Shown here one piece after another: positions 23,687 through 33,004 of a stretch of 64,000 bases of DNA (the stretch's first letter is position 1; every line of letters begins with the position of its first letter). Source of the DNA: S015-6 sp964384945 (GTDB taxonomy: Bacteria; Desulfobacterota; DSWW01). The notes beneath the pieces are model-generated. The model did not search any database. It was not told the origin of the DNA and worked only from the letters and a program-made list of their open reading frames with translations. The position numbers and the translations under genes were made by a program. Location of the stretch: positions 124,001 to 188,000 of the forward strand of contig CAYLMK010000009.1 in assembly GCA_964384945.1 (NCBI GenBank). The letters run 5' to 3'.

Positions 23687-26600
23687 GTGAGCAACATCCT
23701 CTGGGGTCTCTTACTCCTTGCCATCGGGGCCTGCGTCGGGGCCTGGCTCGCGCTGCGCATGCGGGTCCCGTTGGAAAGACTGCTGGGGGCCACACGAAAG
23801 CCCCCCGGTGAAACACAGGATACTCCGGACTCAACCAGCCCGATACCGATCGTCATCAAGGGACTGGAGGAACCCGCCGCCGAGCCAACCTCGATCGATG
23901 ATCTCGTTCCCGTGTTGAAGAAGGCATTCGATCAGGCGCTGACCCCCGAAAGGCTCCTGCAAGACCCGGACTTTGAGCGAGGCGTCCGGTTCCTTACCCA
24001 GGACGCGTTCTCCGACCAGGCGCTCTACGAGTATGCTGCCGGGTACGAACCGGGTCTTTCCTGCGCGGCGCTCACGGCCCTCACGAGGCGAGAGCCCGGA
24101 CCCGGTCTGCCCCGTCTCCTGTTTTCTCTGATCAACGCACACCCCTGGGCTCGGTTCTTCGTCCTGCGCGCTCTGGACATCGTGTGTCCGCCAACGGAGA
24201 AGCTTATACCGACCGTTCTGGTTCATCTGGACCCGACTTGGTACGATGATGACCACCCGGTCCGCTTCTACCGGACGATGATGAGGAGGTTCATCGAAGA
24301 GAGGCTCAAGAAGGGAGACAAGCCTGCCTTCAGCGAGGAACTGCTGGAAAAGATTCCCGAGTATTTGGTTGACTCCCTCGACAAAATGCTCGCGGACTTT
24401 GGGGAAGGGCTCACCGGAACTCTCCTGGGTCAGCTTCGGGCATTTCGGGAGATCCGGGTAGACGTCGACTTTCTCGCCTCCGTCGGCGCTGTGTGGAAGC
24501 CCGACGAGGCGAAGAATCCCTTCCTCATCGAGCACGACTCCTTCCTTCGCGATGTACAGAAACTGGAGACAGCACTCGAGAGCGAACCCCCACTCTCCAT
24601 GCTCGTTGTGGGAGAGTCGGGGGTCGGAAAGACTGCAATCATACGACTCCTCGCGAAGCGAGCGATGGAAAAGGGCTGGACCGTCTTCGAGGCCGGATAC
24701 AACGAGTTGCTCGCCGGCCAGTCGCACATCGGCTCCTTGGAGGAGAGACTCCGGGATATCGTGCAGCGGATAGGAGGAAGAAAGAAGGTTCTTTGGGTCA
24801 TCCCGGATTTCCACGCCCTCGAGTGGGCGGGCCGGCACAGCAAGAGCGACTACGGCATTCTGGACTTCCTGATCCCCGAGATGGAGAGGGGAAACGTGAC
24901 CGCGATCGGGGAAGTTCAGCCCAGTCCCTTCGAACACCTCTTGCTCTCCAAACCCCAGGTCGTGAGAGCCATGGACATCCTTCGGGTGCAGCCTCTGTCT
25001 CAGCACATCACGCTCGAACTCGCAAAAAGCTGGATGGCCCGCGTTGCAGGCAGCCGGTCCGCAGCAAGCGACGAAGTCATCGAGGAGGCCTGGCAGTTGA
25101 GCGAGCACTATTTCAAGGACCGGGCGGCACCGGGCAACCTGCTCCGGCTCCTGCAGCTCACCTGGCAGAGGTTGTCGGACAAGGCAGAGGGCGGAGGAGC
25201 GGGAGGACCCGCAGCCCTGCGCATCGAGGACCTGGTCCAGACACTCGCTCGGCTCACAGGGCTGCCCAGCAGTATCCTCGACGAGAGGCTTCCGCTCGAC
25301 CTGGACGGGCTTCGCTCCTTCTTCCTCTCCCGAGTGATCGGGCAGAAGGAGGCCGTGGACTGTCTCGTGGAACGGGTCGCCATGGTCAAGGCGGGGCTGA
25401 CGGACCCCACCCGCCCGCAGGGCGTGTTTCTCTTTGCAGGCCCGACGGGTACGGGCAAGACCGAGATCGCCAAGGCCCTGGCCGAGTACCTTTTCGGCTC
25501 TCCCGACCGGCTCATCCGGCTCGACATGAGCGAATTCCAGTCGCCCGAGAGTCTTCAACTGCTGCAGGGGGACGCGGCCGGCAAGACCGAAGGGGCCCTT
25601 GTGGGCCAAATCCGCAGGCAGCCCTTCTCCGTGGTCTTGCTCGACGAGTTCGAGAAGGCCAGCCCGAACGTCTGGGATCTGTTTCTCCAGGTGTTCGATG
25701 ACGGAAGGCTGACCGACCGGCGAGGCAACACGGCCGATTTCAGGCATGCCATCGTCATCATGACCTCCAACCTCGGTGCCGTCATACCCACGGGCGCAAG
25801 CCTCGGCTTCACCCCGGAGACGGGCCAGTTCAACCCCAGGGATGTGGAGCGTGCCATCCAGCGGTCCTTTCGAAAGGAGTTCCTCAACAGGATCGACCGG
25901 ATTGTCGTGTTTCAGCCCCTGGCCCGGGAGACGATGCGGAACATCCTCCTCAAGGAACTGAATACGGTCCTGAGACGTCGAGGCCTGCGCAGAAGGTCAT
26001 GGGCCGTGGAGTGGGACGACAGCGCCATCGAGTTTCTGCTCGAGAAGGGGTTCACCCAGGACATGGGGGCGCGCCCTCTGAAGCGGGCCATCGAAGACCA
26101 CGTCTTGACCCGGCTCGCCACGACCATTGTGGACCGTGCATACCCGCAAGGGGACCAATTCCTTTTCGTCCGCTCCGACGGCCGCTCCATCCTGGTCGAG
26201 TTCGTGGACCCCGACGCCCCGGACAAGGTGACGGCCGAGTCCCCACCGACGGCCGTCCGTCCCGCTGCGGGCCCCAGCCGGCTGGAGGAAATCGCACTGG
26301 ACCCCGCCGGGACACCCGAGGAGATTGCCCTGTTGCGGTCCACCTTTGAGCGCCTCGCCAAAGAGATCGAGGCTGAGGACTGGAAGGGGGACAAGGCGAA
26401 GTGTCTTGCCATGACCTCTGAGCGCGGTTTCTGGGACGCCCCGAACCGCTTCTCCGTGCTGGGCCGAATCGAGGTCCTGGACCGTATCGAGACCGGGTTC
26501 ACCACAGCCCAGTCTCTGCTGGACCGGCTGGACGGCAGCAGACCGGGCCGGCGCAACCGCTTCCCCGTGGATCTCGTCCGCAGGCTTGCGGAACGGCTCT

Positions 26601-27166
26601 TCCTTCTCGACAGGGCGTGCAGCGGGCTGCGGAACGACCATTCACAGGACGCATTCCTCGTCGTCGATCCGGGTGCGGACACGGCACGAGAGGATATTGC
26701 AGCAGAGGAATTCGCTCATCAGCTCGCCTCGATGTACCAGGAATGGGCCGCGAGGCGGGGTATGAAGGTGGAAGTGCTCGAGAAGAGAAGCAGCGGGGCC
26801 CTGAGGGTCTCCAGGCTGATGATCGCCATTTCCGGGTTCGGCGCCTACCCGATCCTGGCAACCGAGAATGGGTTGCACGTCCTGGAGAGCCCGGCAGACA
26901 AGGGCAAATCCCACTTCGAAAGGGTGAAGATCCGCGTCCGGGTGGTCCCCCAGCCGGACGAGCCCGTGGGCGTTGTGCACAAGACGGCCCTCGAGCAGGC
27001 GCAGGCGGCTTTCGGCGCCCAGCCTCCGGCGGAAATGGTTGTTGTGCGGCGGTACCGCAAGGAACCCTCACCCCTCGTGCGCGACAGCGTCCGGGGTTGG
27101 AAAACGGGCCGCTGGGACAAGGTCTTTGCCGGGAATTTCGACCTCTTCCCCGCCGGCAGAGATTAG
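23687..27166 (+). CDS. Membrane-anchored ClpB-like AAA+ ATPase fused to an RF2-like domain lacking GGQ
   Basis: A 1159-residue protein. Residues 5-24 form a membrane anchor. AAA1 has Walker A G309-ESGVGKT, but its Walker B region (WVIPDFHAL) lacks the catalytic Glu. AAA2 has G585-PTGTGKT, a full Walker B (LLDEFEKA, D653-E654), LNRIDRIVVF and a ClpB-type C-terminal small domain (GARPLKRAIE). From about residue 871 it resembles release factor 2: a helical N-domain, a PCRF-like core (D994, AREDIAAEEFAHQLASMY, WAARRGMKVEVLE), FERVKIRVRVVP, and an RF2-like end (LVRDSVRGWKTG). The GGQ hydrolysis domain is missing. GTG 23687 has GGGGGGAGG upstream. A role at ribosomes or in nascent-chain handling is inferred only. 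Confidence 0.85.
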   Translation: MSNILWGLLLLAIGACVGAWLALRMRVPLERLLGATRKPPGETQDTPDSTSPIPIVIKGLEEPAAEPTSIDDLVPVLKKAFDQALTPERLLQDPDFERGVRFLTQDAFSDQALYEYAAGYEPGLSCAALTALTRREPGPGLPRLLFSLINAHPWARFFVLRALDIVCPPTEKLIPTVLVHLDPTWYDDDHPVRFYRTMMRRFIEERLKKGDKPAFSEELLEKIPEYLVDSLDKMLADFGEGLTGTLLGQLRAFREIRVDVDFLASVGAVWKPDEAKNPFLIEHDSFLRDVQKLETALESEPPLSMLVVGESGVGKTAIIRLLAKRAMEKGWTVFEAGYNELLAGQSHIGSLEERLRDIVQRIGGRKKVLWVIPDFHALEWAGRHSKSDYGILDFLIPEMERGNVTAIGEVQPSPFEHLLLSKPQVVRAMDILRVQPLSQHITLELAKSWMARVAGSRSAASDEVIEEAWQLSEHYFKDRAAPGNLLRLLQLTWQRLSDKAEGGGAGGPAALRIEDLVQTLARLTGLPSSILDERLPLDLDGLRSFFLSRVIGQKEAVDCLVERVAMVKAGLTDPTRPQGVFLFAGPTGTGKTEIAKALAEYLFGSPDRLIRLDMSEFQSPESLQLLQGDAAGKTEGALVGQIRRQPFSVVLLDEFEKASPNVWDLFLQVFDDGRLTDRRGNTADFRHAIVIMTSNLGAVIPTGASLGFTPETGQFNPRDVERAIQRSFRKEFLNRIDRIVVFQPLARETMRNILLKELNTVLRRRGLRRRSWAVEWDDSAIEFLLEKGFTQDMGARPLKRAIEDHVLTRLATTIVDRAYPQGDQFLFVRSDGRSILVEFVDPDAPDKVTAESPPTAVRPAAGPSRLEEIALDPAGTPEEIALLRSTFERLAKEIEAEDWKGDKAKCLAMTSERGFWDAPNRFSVLGRIEVLDRIETGFTTAQSLLDRLDGSRPGRRNRFPVDLVRRLAERLFLLDRACSGLRNDHSQDAFLVVDPGADTAREDIAAEEFAHQLASMYQEWAARRGMKVEVLEKRSSGALRVSRLMIAISGFGAYPILATENGLHVLESPADKGKSHFERVKIRVRVVPQPDEPVGVVHKTALEQAQAAFGAQPPAEMVVVRRYRKEPSPLVRDSVRGWKTGRWDKVFAGNFDLFPAGRD

Positions 27167-27807
27167 GCCGCCAGGTCAGCCAGACGACCATGGCGGTCAC
27201 TGCCATCATGAAGAGCACGAAACCGAATATAGGATCCTGTCCGCCAAGTCGGGCGCTTGGTTGCGAGGCATCTGCGCGGACATCTCGGCACAGCCCCGAG
27301 CCACCTCCTCGGGATGCGTCGCGGGCTCACCGGATTTGATCCGTGCTGAAATCGCCTCAGCTTGAGATAGTTCCCCTTCTTGGCGGATTTCTTAACCTGG
27401 GTTTATGGTTGGCCAATGACGGGCCGATCCCCGGAGCGCATTCACCAAGCGTTCCCCATACCCCCTCCGATCATTCCTTTTCCCGGTTGCCTGCGTGCCA
27501 GGAGGAAGACTTTTCTCAACTCCCCCCTGCCCAGTGGAAGTGCTGAGGCGGCCCCTGCCTCCATCGGCCTTCCGGCTGGCGGATCCGCCTGCGCCGATTT
27601 CGCTTTACTTCCTTCCCCTCCCGGCGTCTCGTGCCCGCCGGACTCCAACCGCAGTCCCTTCCGGCGCCTCTTCCTTTCTCTTCCTTTCCAGGTTTCGTCT
27701 GCTGCGCATGACTCCACAACAGCTTGCGTGCTCTTCTTGACCCGCAATCACGATACCCGCTGATCTCTTCCCGTCCGAAAGCAAATTCCTCTCTGCTTCC
27801 TCCCACA
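27167..27807. other. Intergenic, no convincing gene
   Basis: The frames here have biased, low-complexity compositions rich in Pro, Ser and Arg and no family motif. I see no tRNA fold and no terminator with a U-tract. It separates the ClpB/RF2 gene from a convergent hypothetical gene. A long CT-rich stretch occurs at about 27640-27720. Confidence 0.55.
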
Positions 27808-28404
27808 TCAGAGCCGCTGGAGCAAACCGGCGGCGAGAGCGAGGTCGTGCAGGGCGCGCTCGGGGGTCAGATCCCCTCCAAGGAAATCCCCCGGTTTCGA
27901 AAGGGTGAGATCCTTTTGGCTGAAGCGGATGCTCTCGAAGCCCTCCGCGAGGACGGCCAGGATCGATCTTCGGTTGACGGGGTTGTCCAGGTAGAGTTCC
28001 GCCTTTTCTCGCTCCCTGTCCGCCCTCGCGGCCACGGCCCCGTCAAAGGCCTCGTCCCCGGTCTGGATCTGCCGGCCCCTCTGGAAGACCTGCTCCAGGG
28101 CCGGCACGCCTCCCGGCCTGCGGACCTCCAGGGCGAAGGGGAAGGAAAAAGAGAATTGGATCTGGATCCGGGCCGGGAGATTGCGGCCGGCCGGAAAGAA
28201 GCTCATCTGGTAGGGGACGCCCATGTACGTTCCCCGTATCCGGGGAGGGGAAAAGGGCAGGACCGCGGCCTCTCCGTTGATGTGAGGCGCGATCTCTTTG
28301 AGCCGTCTTCCCTTCGCGAACTGGCTTGCGTAACGAAGCAGGAACAGGACGCCGAACACGGCGAGCGGCAGCAGGAGTTGGAGCCATTCATTCAGATTTC
28401 GCAT
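27808..28404 (-). CDS. Membrane-anchored hypothetical protein
   Basis: From ATG 28404 the protein starts MRNLNEWLQLLLPLAVFGVL, a single N-terminal transmembrane helix (residues 7-24). A soluble domain follows with RIRGTYMGVPYQMSFFPAGR, a beta-rich stretch (IQIQFSFSFPFALEV) and an acidic, helical C-terminal part. The longer upstream start (28443) adds only a basic extension. The composition and codon use look genuine, but I recognise no family. It may be a peripheral membrane protein. Confidence 0.65.
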   Translation of the reverse strand: MRNLNEWLQLLLPLAVFGVLFLLRYASQFAKGRRLKEIAPHINGEAAVLPFSPPRIRGTYMGVPYQMSFFPAGRNLPARIQIQFSFSFPFALEVRRPGGVPALEQVFQRGRQIQTGDEAFDGAVAARADREREKAELYLDNPVNRRSILAVLAEGFESIRFSQKDLTLSKPGDFLGGDLTPERALHDLALAAGLLQRL

Positions 28405-28512
28405 CACGGAGACCCTCTTGCTCGCTTCGCTTCTCCCGCGCACTCAGGGTACCGCGCGGGCCGAGAAAAAAACAAGGCCCGGGGTTGCCAAGTGGAAGGC
28501 CGGGTCTTGCTT

Positions 28513-28550
28513 GTCATTGCGGGGGAGCCCGCTCAGCGGGCCGGGATGAC
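28513..28550. repeat. GTCAT...ATGAC bounded palindromic repeat
   Basis: GCCCGC-TCA-GCGGGC forms an inner hairpin; GTCAT and ATGAC flank it as outer arms. This is the general form of dispersed intergenic repeats in many proteobacteria. Related pieces lie at 28730-28750 and 51336-51358. The 28405-28809 interval holds no gene. Confidence 0.55.
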
Positions 28551-28691
28551 GAAACATGGCAGGGCCTCCGAAGCGGCCATGTCGTCACCCTGCCAGAGGC
28601 CGTCTGGATCAACCCGCCAACCAGGGGCGTCCGGATGCCGGGGGAAGTCGTTGATGGCGCATGGGAGCAGGAGGATATCGCTTGCATTCCG

Positions 28692-28710
28692 AAGAAAGGT
28701 GTCTCAAACC
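28692..28710. repeat. Dispersed repeat AAGAAAGGTGTCTCAAACC
   Basis: Nearly the same word, without one G, occurs on the other strand at 57666-57683. Both copies have the 10-mer CTTGCATTCC close by: upstream at 28681-28690 here, and on the other side in the second copy. It may be part of a longer dispersed family. Confidence 0.5.
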
Positions 28711-28809
28711 GATTGACAGCTTCCGCCCCGTCATTGCCGGGGTCGACCCCTGAGACCCGCTTGCTCTCCTCACCCGGGTTCTGGTAGGTTGGCCGCAGAG
28801 GAACCCACG

Positions 28810-29322
28810 ATGCCCAACCGTGAGACGGATCCGGCCGAACCGGCCCCTGCCGCGGGCCTCCAGGACGAGCCGCCCGATTCCCGGCAGCTCGCATGCTACG
28901 AGGTCTCACGGACCTCGCTTGTCTACCGATACATCCTTCTGCTGGCCTTGACGATCGTCGGCATTCTCCTCCTCTACTTGTTGGTTCCCATGGCCGTCGC
29001 AGACCGGGACTACCTGGTCGGCGCGCTCCTCGCCGTCTGGGCCCTGGCCCTTGTCCGGTACTGGTACTTTCTGATCTCCATGCCCTACCGGATCTGCGCG
29101 GAGGGAAAGGAACGCCTCGTTCTTCACTCGCTGTTCAGGAAGAGAAAGATCCTCTTGAGCGAGATCGCCGCCGTGCGTGTCTCGCCCTTCTACCAGAGCT
29201 ACCTCCGGATCGTGACCTCGCGGAAGAAGACGATTCCCTTGCTCAATCACGTGGACGGCCTTCACGATCTGATCGCGAGGATCCGGCGCGTCAATCCGGA
29301 TCTCAAGACCAAGGGCTGCTGA
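28810..29322 (+). CDS. Membrane protein with PH-like (bPH) domain
   Basis: A 170-residue protein with a hydrophilic start, two membrane segments (about YILLLALTIVGILLLYLLVP and LVGALLAVWALALVRYW) and a C-terminal PH-like domain: RICAEGKERLVLHSLFRKR, LLSEIAAVRVSP and SRKKTIPLLNHVDG. Bacterial PH-domain membrane proteins often bind lipids or signalling molecules, but no target is known here. CAGAGGA precedes ATG 28810; the upstream TTG start lacks a ribosome site. Confidence 0.75.
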   Translation: MPNRETDPAEPAPAAGLQDEPPDSRQLACYEVSRTSLVYRYILLLALTIVGILLLYLLVPMAVADRDYLVGALLAVWALALVRYWYFLISMPYRICAEGKERLVLHSLFRKRKILLSEIAAVRVSPFYQSYLRIVTSRKKTIPLLNHVDGLHDLIARIRRVNPDLKTKGC

Positions 29323-29421
29323 GTCCCGCAATCCTTCAAGCGAGGATTCCCTGCGGCGCCGGCTGCGAGCGAAGCGCGCCGGATCGCACGCATGCTTCCT
29401 GCGACACACTTCCCAAAGGGA

Positions 29422-30861
29422 TTACAGCCTGCGCAGAGCCGCGCTCCGACCCAGCCAGGCCATGGCCTCGGCCGCCTTCTCCGGGGTTTCCATCACGGGG
29501 ATTCCCAGGTCCTGAAGAATCCTGGTGCAGTTGTCGTGATCGCGGTCCATGAAGGAGGAACAGATCACGGGCTTTCCCGTCTCCCGCGGAATGCGAGCAA
29601 GCACCTCCAGCCCCTTGGCCTGTTGCCTTTCGACCTGCTCCGGGGAAAACCCGAGCTGCTCCTTGAAGAAGCCGAACCAGGCCTTCATGTAGGAGGATCC
29701 CATGATCCCGTGAAGCAGGACTCCATCCACCTCCCCGCTCTCCAGGATCCGTCTCGGGACGGTGGTGACCAGTTCCGCCTGACCGAAGCCGAAGGTCGCA
29801 TCCACCGGATTCGCGGAAGATGCGGTCCCTGGCAGAAACGGCCGCAACGATTCCTGAAGGGACCGGGAGAAGACCGGGACCTCCAGCCCGCACCGCTCAC
29901 AGGCGTCTGCCATGGAGGTGACCGGCCCGCCCGAGTGGCTCACGATGCCGATGCGCCTGCCCCGAAGGGGCGGCTGGCAGGCGAGCGCAATCCCGGCCGC
30001 GTAAAGATCGCCCACGGAGAAGACCCGAAGCACACCGGACTGGCGGAAGAGGGCGTCGTGCAGGCGATCGTTCCCCGTCAGGGCGCCCGTATGGGTCCCT
30101 CCTGCGCGGCCCCCTGCGCCGGTCCCCCCCACGTACAGGGCCGCGACGGGCTTGTTGCGGGTGACCCTCCGGGCGACCTCGAGGAACCGTTGGGGGCGCC
30201 GAAGGATCTCGATGTAGAGGATGATCGCCTTGGTGTCCTCCTCGTCGGCAAGATACTCGAGGCAGTCGACCACATCGATGCTCGCCTCGTTGCCCACGCT
30301 GATGGCCTGGCTGATGTGGATCCCGCGCCGGCCGAGGTAAAGCTGCACTTGGGTCACGTAGGAGCCGCTCTGCGACACGAGGCCCACGGGGCCGGGCAGG
30401 ACGGACATCGGAAACATCGTGGGGTTCAGGGACGCGCGGGTGTGCATGACCCCGATGCAGTTCGGCCCGAGGAAGCGCATGCCGTGCCTGGCCGCCGCGG
30501 CTGCGAGATCGGCCTCGCGCCTGCGCCCCTCCTCTCCCGCCTCCTTGAACCCTCCCGTGACGATCACGGCGCGTTTCACCCCGCGCCTTCCCAGTTCATC
30601 GATGATCTGGACGGCCACGCGGGTCGGCACGACGACAAAGGCCAGGTCGGGCGCCTCGGGAAGGGCGGAGGCGTCCGGATACGCTTTGAGCCCAAGGACG
30701 GTCTTCTCCGTCGGGTGAATCGGATAGACCGTTCCGGCATACCCCCCGCCGAGGAGGTTGCTCAATTGGATCGTGCCCATCTTGGTCGGGTTGTTCGAGG
30801 CCCCCACCCAGGCGATCGACCGGGGGTGCATGATGGTCCAAAGGGGATTGTCTCGGCTCAA
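29422..30861 (-). CDS. Acyl-CoA synthetase (NDP-forming) alpha-type, CoA-binding and ligase-CoA domains
   Basis: The protein follows the alpha-subunit plan: an N-terminal CoA-binding fold (PRSIAWVGASNNPTKMG), a succinyl-CoA-synthetase-like middle (VGLVSQSGSYVTQVQL), and a phosphohistidine-bearing segment, here GGTHTGALTGND. There is no ATP-grasp beta domain. In ADP-forming acyl-CoA synthetases the alpha unit transfers the acyl group between CoA and phosphate, and a separate beta subunit completes ATP formation. It needs a beta partner elsewhere, or has another role. The full-length alpha-beta version is at 37271-39394. Confidence 0.85.
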   Translation of the reverse strand: MSRDNPLWTIMHPRSIAWVGASNNPTKMGTIQLSNLLGGGYAGTVYPIHPTEKTVLGLKAYPDASALPEAPDLAFVVVPTRVAVQIIDELGRRGVKRAVIVTGGFKEAGEEGRRREADLAAAAARHGMRFLGPNCIGVMHTRASLNPTMFPMSVLPGPVGLVSQSGSYVTQVQLYLGRRGIHISQAISVGNEASIDVVDCLEYLADEEDTKAIILYIEILRRPQRFLEVARRVTRNKPVAALYVGGTGAGGRAGGTHTGALTGNDRLHDALFRQSGVLRVFSVGDLYAAGIALACQPPLRGRRIGIVSHSGGPVTSMADACERCGLEVPVFSRSLQESLRPFLPGTASSANPVDATFGFGQAELVTTVPRRILESGEVDGVLLHGIMGSSYMKAWFGFFKEQLGFSPEQVERQQAKGLEVLARIPRETGKPVICSSFMDRDHDNCTRILQDLGIPVMETPEKAAEAMAWLGRSAALRRL

Positions 30862-31070
30862 AGGTTCGCCCTCCTCATCCGTCTACGTGTCGCGCAACTT
30901 GAGGTACCTCCGGCCAGCGGCGCAACAACATAATGGCTTTGGGACTTCCCGGTCAATCCCTCCGAGGGCTTCCTTGACAAACGAGGGCGTTTCCGTTTGG
31001 ATAGATGGAGGGTTGTCCGGTGCGATAAAAACCTATTTATCCTGAATAGTTAGAGAGGAACTGAGCCGCC

Positions 31071-32096
31071 GTGAGAAGATCGGGGCCTTCGCCCGTCCCG
31101 GTTCCGCAGGAGGCTGAGCCCGCAGGCATTCGCTACCACCGCTTTCGCGACGATCTCCGGAAGAGGTACGGCCGACGGATCCAGAAGGTTTCGCTCGATG
31201 CGGGCTTCGGGTGCCCCCATCGCACGGGTGCGGACCACCGGCAGGGCCCGGGCTGCGTCTACTGCGAGAACATGGCCTTCAGCCCGGCGCAGGCCCGCAC
31301 CGGGAGCCCTCCTCCGCCCCTGGAAGAGCAGATCGCCCGGGGCATCCGCTTCGGCCGCAAGCGATACGGGGCTTGCGGCTTCTTCGCCTACTTCCAGGCT
31401 TACACAAACACGTACGGCCCCGTGGAACTCCTGGCGGAGCGCTACGGGGTCATACGCAGATTTCCCGAGATCGTCGGCCTGGCCGTGGGCACGCGGCCCG
31501 ACTGCGCGGGGGATGCGGTCCTGGACCTGCTCGAATCCTTCTGTCAGGATTACGAGGTCTGGATGGAATACGGGCTCCAGAGCGGAAACAACCGGACCCT
31601 GGATCACGTCCGGCGCGGCCATACGGTGGAGGACTTCCTGGACGCGGTGGAGCGGACCGCGCGCAGACCGATCCGGCTCTGCGTGCACGTGATCCTGGGG
31701 CTTCCGGGCGAAACCCATGCCGACATGATGCGCACCGCGCGGCTCCTGGCCGGGCTGCCCATCCATGGCGTGAAGATCCACCACTGCCATGTGATTCGGG
31801 GCACCCCGCTGGCAGAGGCCTATCTGCGCGGCCAGTACGCGCCCCCGGGCCTTTCGGAGTACCTCGGCTGGGTCTGCGATTTTCTCGAGCACCTGCCCTG
31901 GCCGATCACGATCCAGAGGCTCCTGGGCGAAGCCCCCCGGGATCTCCTGCTGGCACCGCAGTGGGGCGAAGACAAGGAGAGGATCCTGGCCGGGATCCAG
32001 GCCGAGATGGAGAGGCGGGGGACCCGCCAGGGTTCCCGCCGGCCAGGCCGGCAGGGCGCGGCGGGGCTCGCGATGGACGACCGACAACATGGATGA
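31071..32096 (+). CDS. TIGR01212-type radical SAM protein (YhcC-like)
   Basis: A cysteine triad in GFGCPHRTGADH and GPGCVYCEN forms the radical SAM cluster site (C, then CxxC after a loop, as in this family). KVSLDAG precedes it, and EYGLQSGNNRTLDHVRRGHT and CVHVILGLPGETHADM are family hallmarks. The substrate is unknown; relatives are linked to tRNA or small-RNA metabolism only by inference. GTG 31071 is preceded by GAGAGGAA. It overlaps the acyltransferase gene by 8 bases, suggesting co-translation. A weak TTGACA lies at 30974-30979. Confidence 0.9.
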   Translation: MRRSGPSPVPVPQEAEPAGIRYHRFRDDLRKRYGRRIQKVSLDAGFGCPHRTGADHRQGPGCVYCENMAFSPAQARTGSPPPPLEEQIARGIRFGRKRYGACGFFAYFQAYTNTYGPVELLAERYGVIRRFPEIVGLAVGTRPDCAGDAVLDLLESFCQDYEVWMEYGLQSGNNRTLDHVRRGHTVEDFLDAVERTARRPIRLCVHVILGLPGETHADMMRTARLLAGLPIHGVKIHHCHVIRGTPLAEAYLRGQYAPPGLSEYLGWVCDFLEHLPWPITIQRLLGEAPRDLLLAPQWGEDKERILAGIQAEMERRGTRQGSRRPGRQGAAGLAMDDRQHG

Positions 32097-33000
32097 CCCA
32101 AGGGAAACCGCGACAGGTTCCGTGCCTGCGAAGAGATCGGGCCTGAGGAGAGGCCTGGAATCCGCCGCCGGCCTCGCGCGGCGCCTGTGGACGGCGGCGG
32201 TCAGCTACGATCAGTACTCGCCGGGGGACGAGTTCCGGCTGAACAACGGGACCGGTTTCTCCTACCTCCTTATCGAGAGGCTCCTGCCGATCATCCGAGG
32301 GTACTTCCGCTACGAAGTGATCGGCCTGGAGAACGTGCCCGCCTCCGGCCGCGCGGTGCTCGTGGGCAACCACGGGATCCTGCCGGTCGATGCCCTCCTG
32401 CTGCACTATGCGATCAAAGAGGCGCTCGGGAGATGGCCCCGCGGGCTGACGGACCGGCGGATCTTCCGGATCCCGCTTCTCAGGCAGGGCTTCCTGGACC
32501 TCGGAATCGTGGTGGCGCATCCGCAGACCGGCCGGGCCCTCCTGGAACAGGAGGAGATCGTCACCATCATGCCCGGAGGCTCCCGGGAGGCCTTCAAACC
32601 GAGCCGGGAGAGATACCAGCTCATGTGGAAGCGAAGAAAGGGATTCGTGCGGCTGGCCATCCAGACCGGGGCGCCGATCGTCCCGGCGGTCTGCATCGGA
32701 AACGACGAGATGTACCGCGTGTTCCTGGACGGATACAGGCTCTCGGAGCGCATCTACGGGAAGGAGGCTCTCCTGCCCATCAGCCTGCCTCTGGGCCTGG
32801 GTCCCCTTCCCCTGCCGGTCAAGCTCACGCACTACGTGGGCAAGCCCATACGCTTCCGTTACCGGCCCGAGGACGCCGACGATCCGAAAAAGGTGGACCG
32901 CCTGCACGGCAGGGTCGTCAGGACCATGAAAGAGATGCTGAAAAGGGGCCTGGAGGAGCGGATGAAGCGCCGTTCCGCGCATCCGCAGGAGGGAGACTAG
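32089..33000 (+). CDS. Lysophospholipid acyltransferase (PlsC-type) family protein
   Basis: The acyltransferase core has a VLVGNHGILPVDALLL block (N-H followed by Asp, motif I), ARG-rich RIFRIPLLRQGF, motif III as IMPGGSREAFKP, and IVPAVCIGNDEM. This is the plsC/DGAT-like subgroup with PGG in place of PEG. It probably adds acyl chains to lysophospholipid or a related glycerolipid at the membrane. No strong membrane segment is visible, and the protein is basic. It overlaps the radical SAM gene by 8 bases. Confidence 0.87.
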   Translation: MDDPRETATGSVPAKRSGLRRGLESAAGLARRLWTAAVSYDQYSPGDEFRLNNGTGFSYLLIERLLPIIRGYFRYEVIGLENVPASGRAVLVGNHGILPVDALLLHYAIKEALGRWPRGLTDRRIFRIPLLRQGFLDLGIVVAHPQTGRALLEQEEIVTIMPGGSREAFKPSRERYQLMWKRRKGFVRLAIQTGAPIVPAVCIGNDEMYRVFLDGYRLSERIYGKEALLPISLPLGLGPLPLPVKLTHYVGKPIRFRYRPEDADDPKKVDRLHGRVVRTMKEMLKRGLEERMKRRSAHPQEGD

Positions 33001-33004
33001 ACCC

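Noticed and set aside
26499..27218. Minus-strand frame with a hydrophobic start (FMMAVTAMVVWLTW)
   Set aside because: Almost all of it overlaps the AAA/RF2-like gene in antisense and is rich in Arg and Pro; the hydrophobic part alone is too short to support a gene.
27380..27763. Plus-strand frame of 127 codons between the ClpB/RF2 gene and the next gene
   Set aside because: Composition is biased to Pro, Ser and Leu, no start site is convincing and no domain is recognisable.
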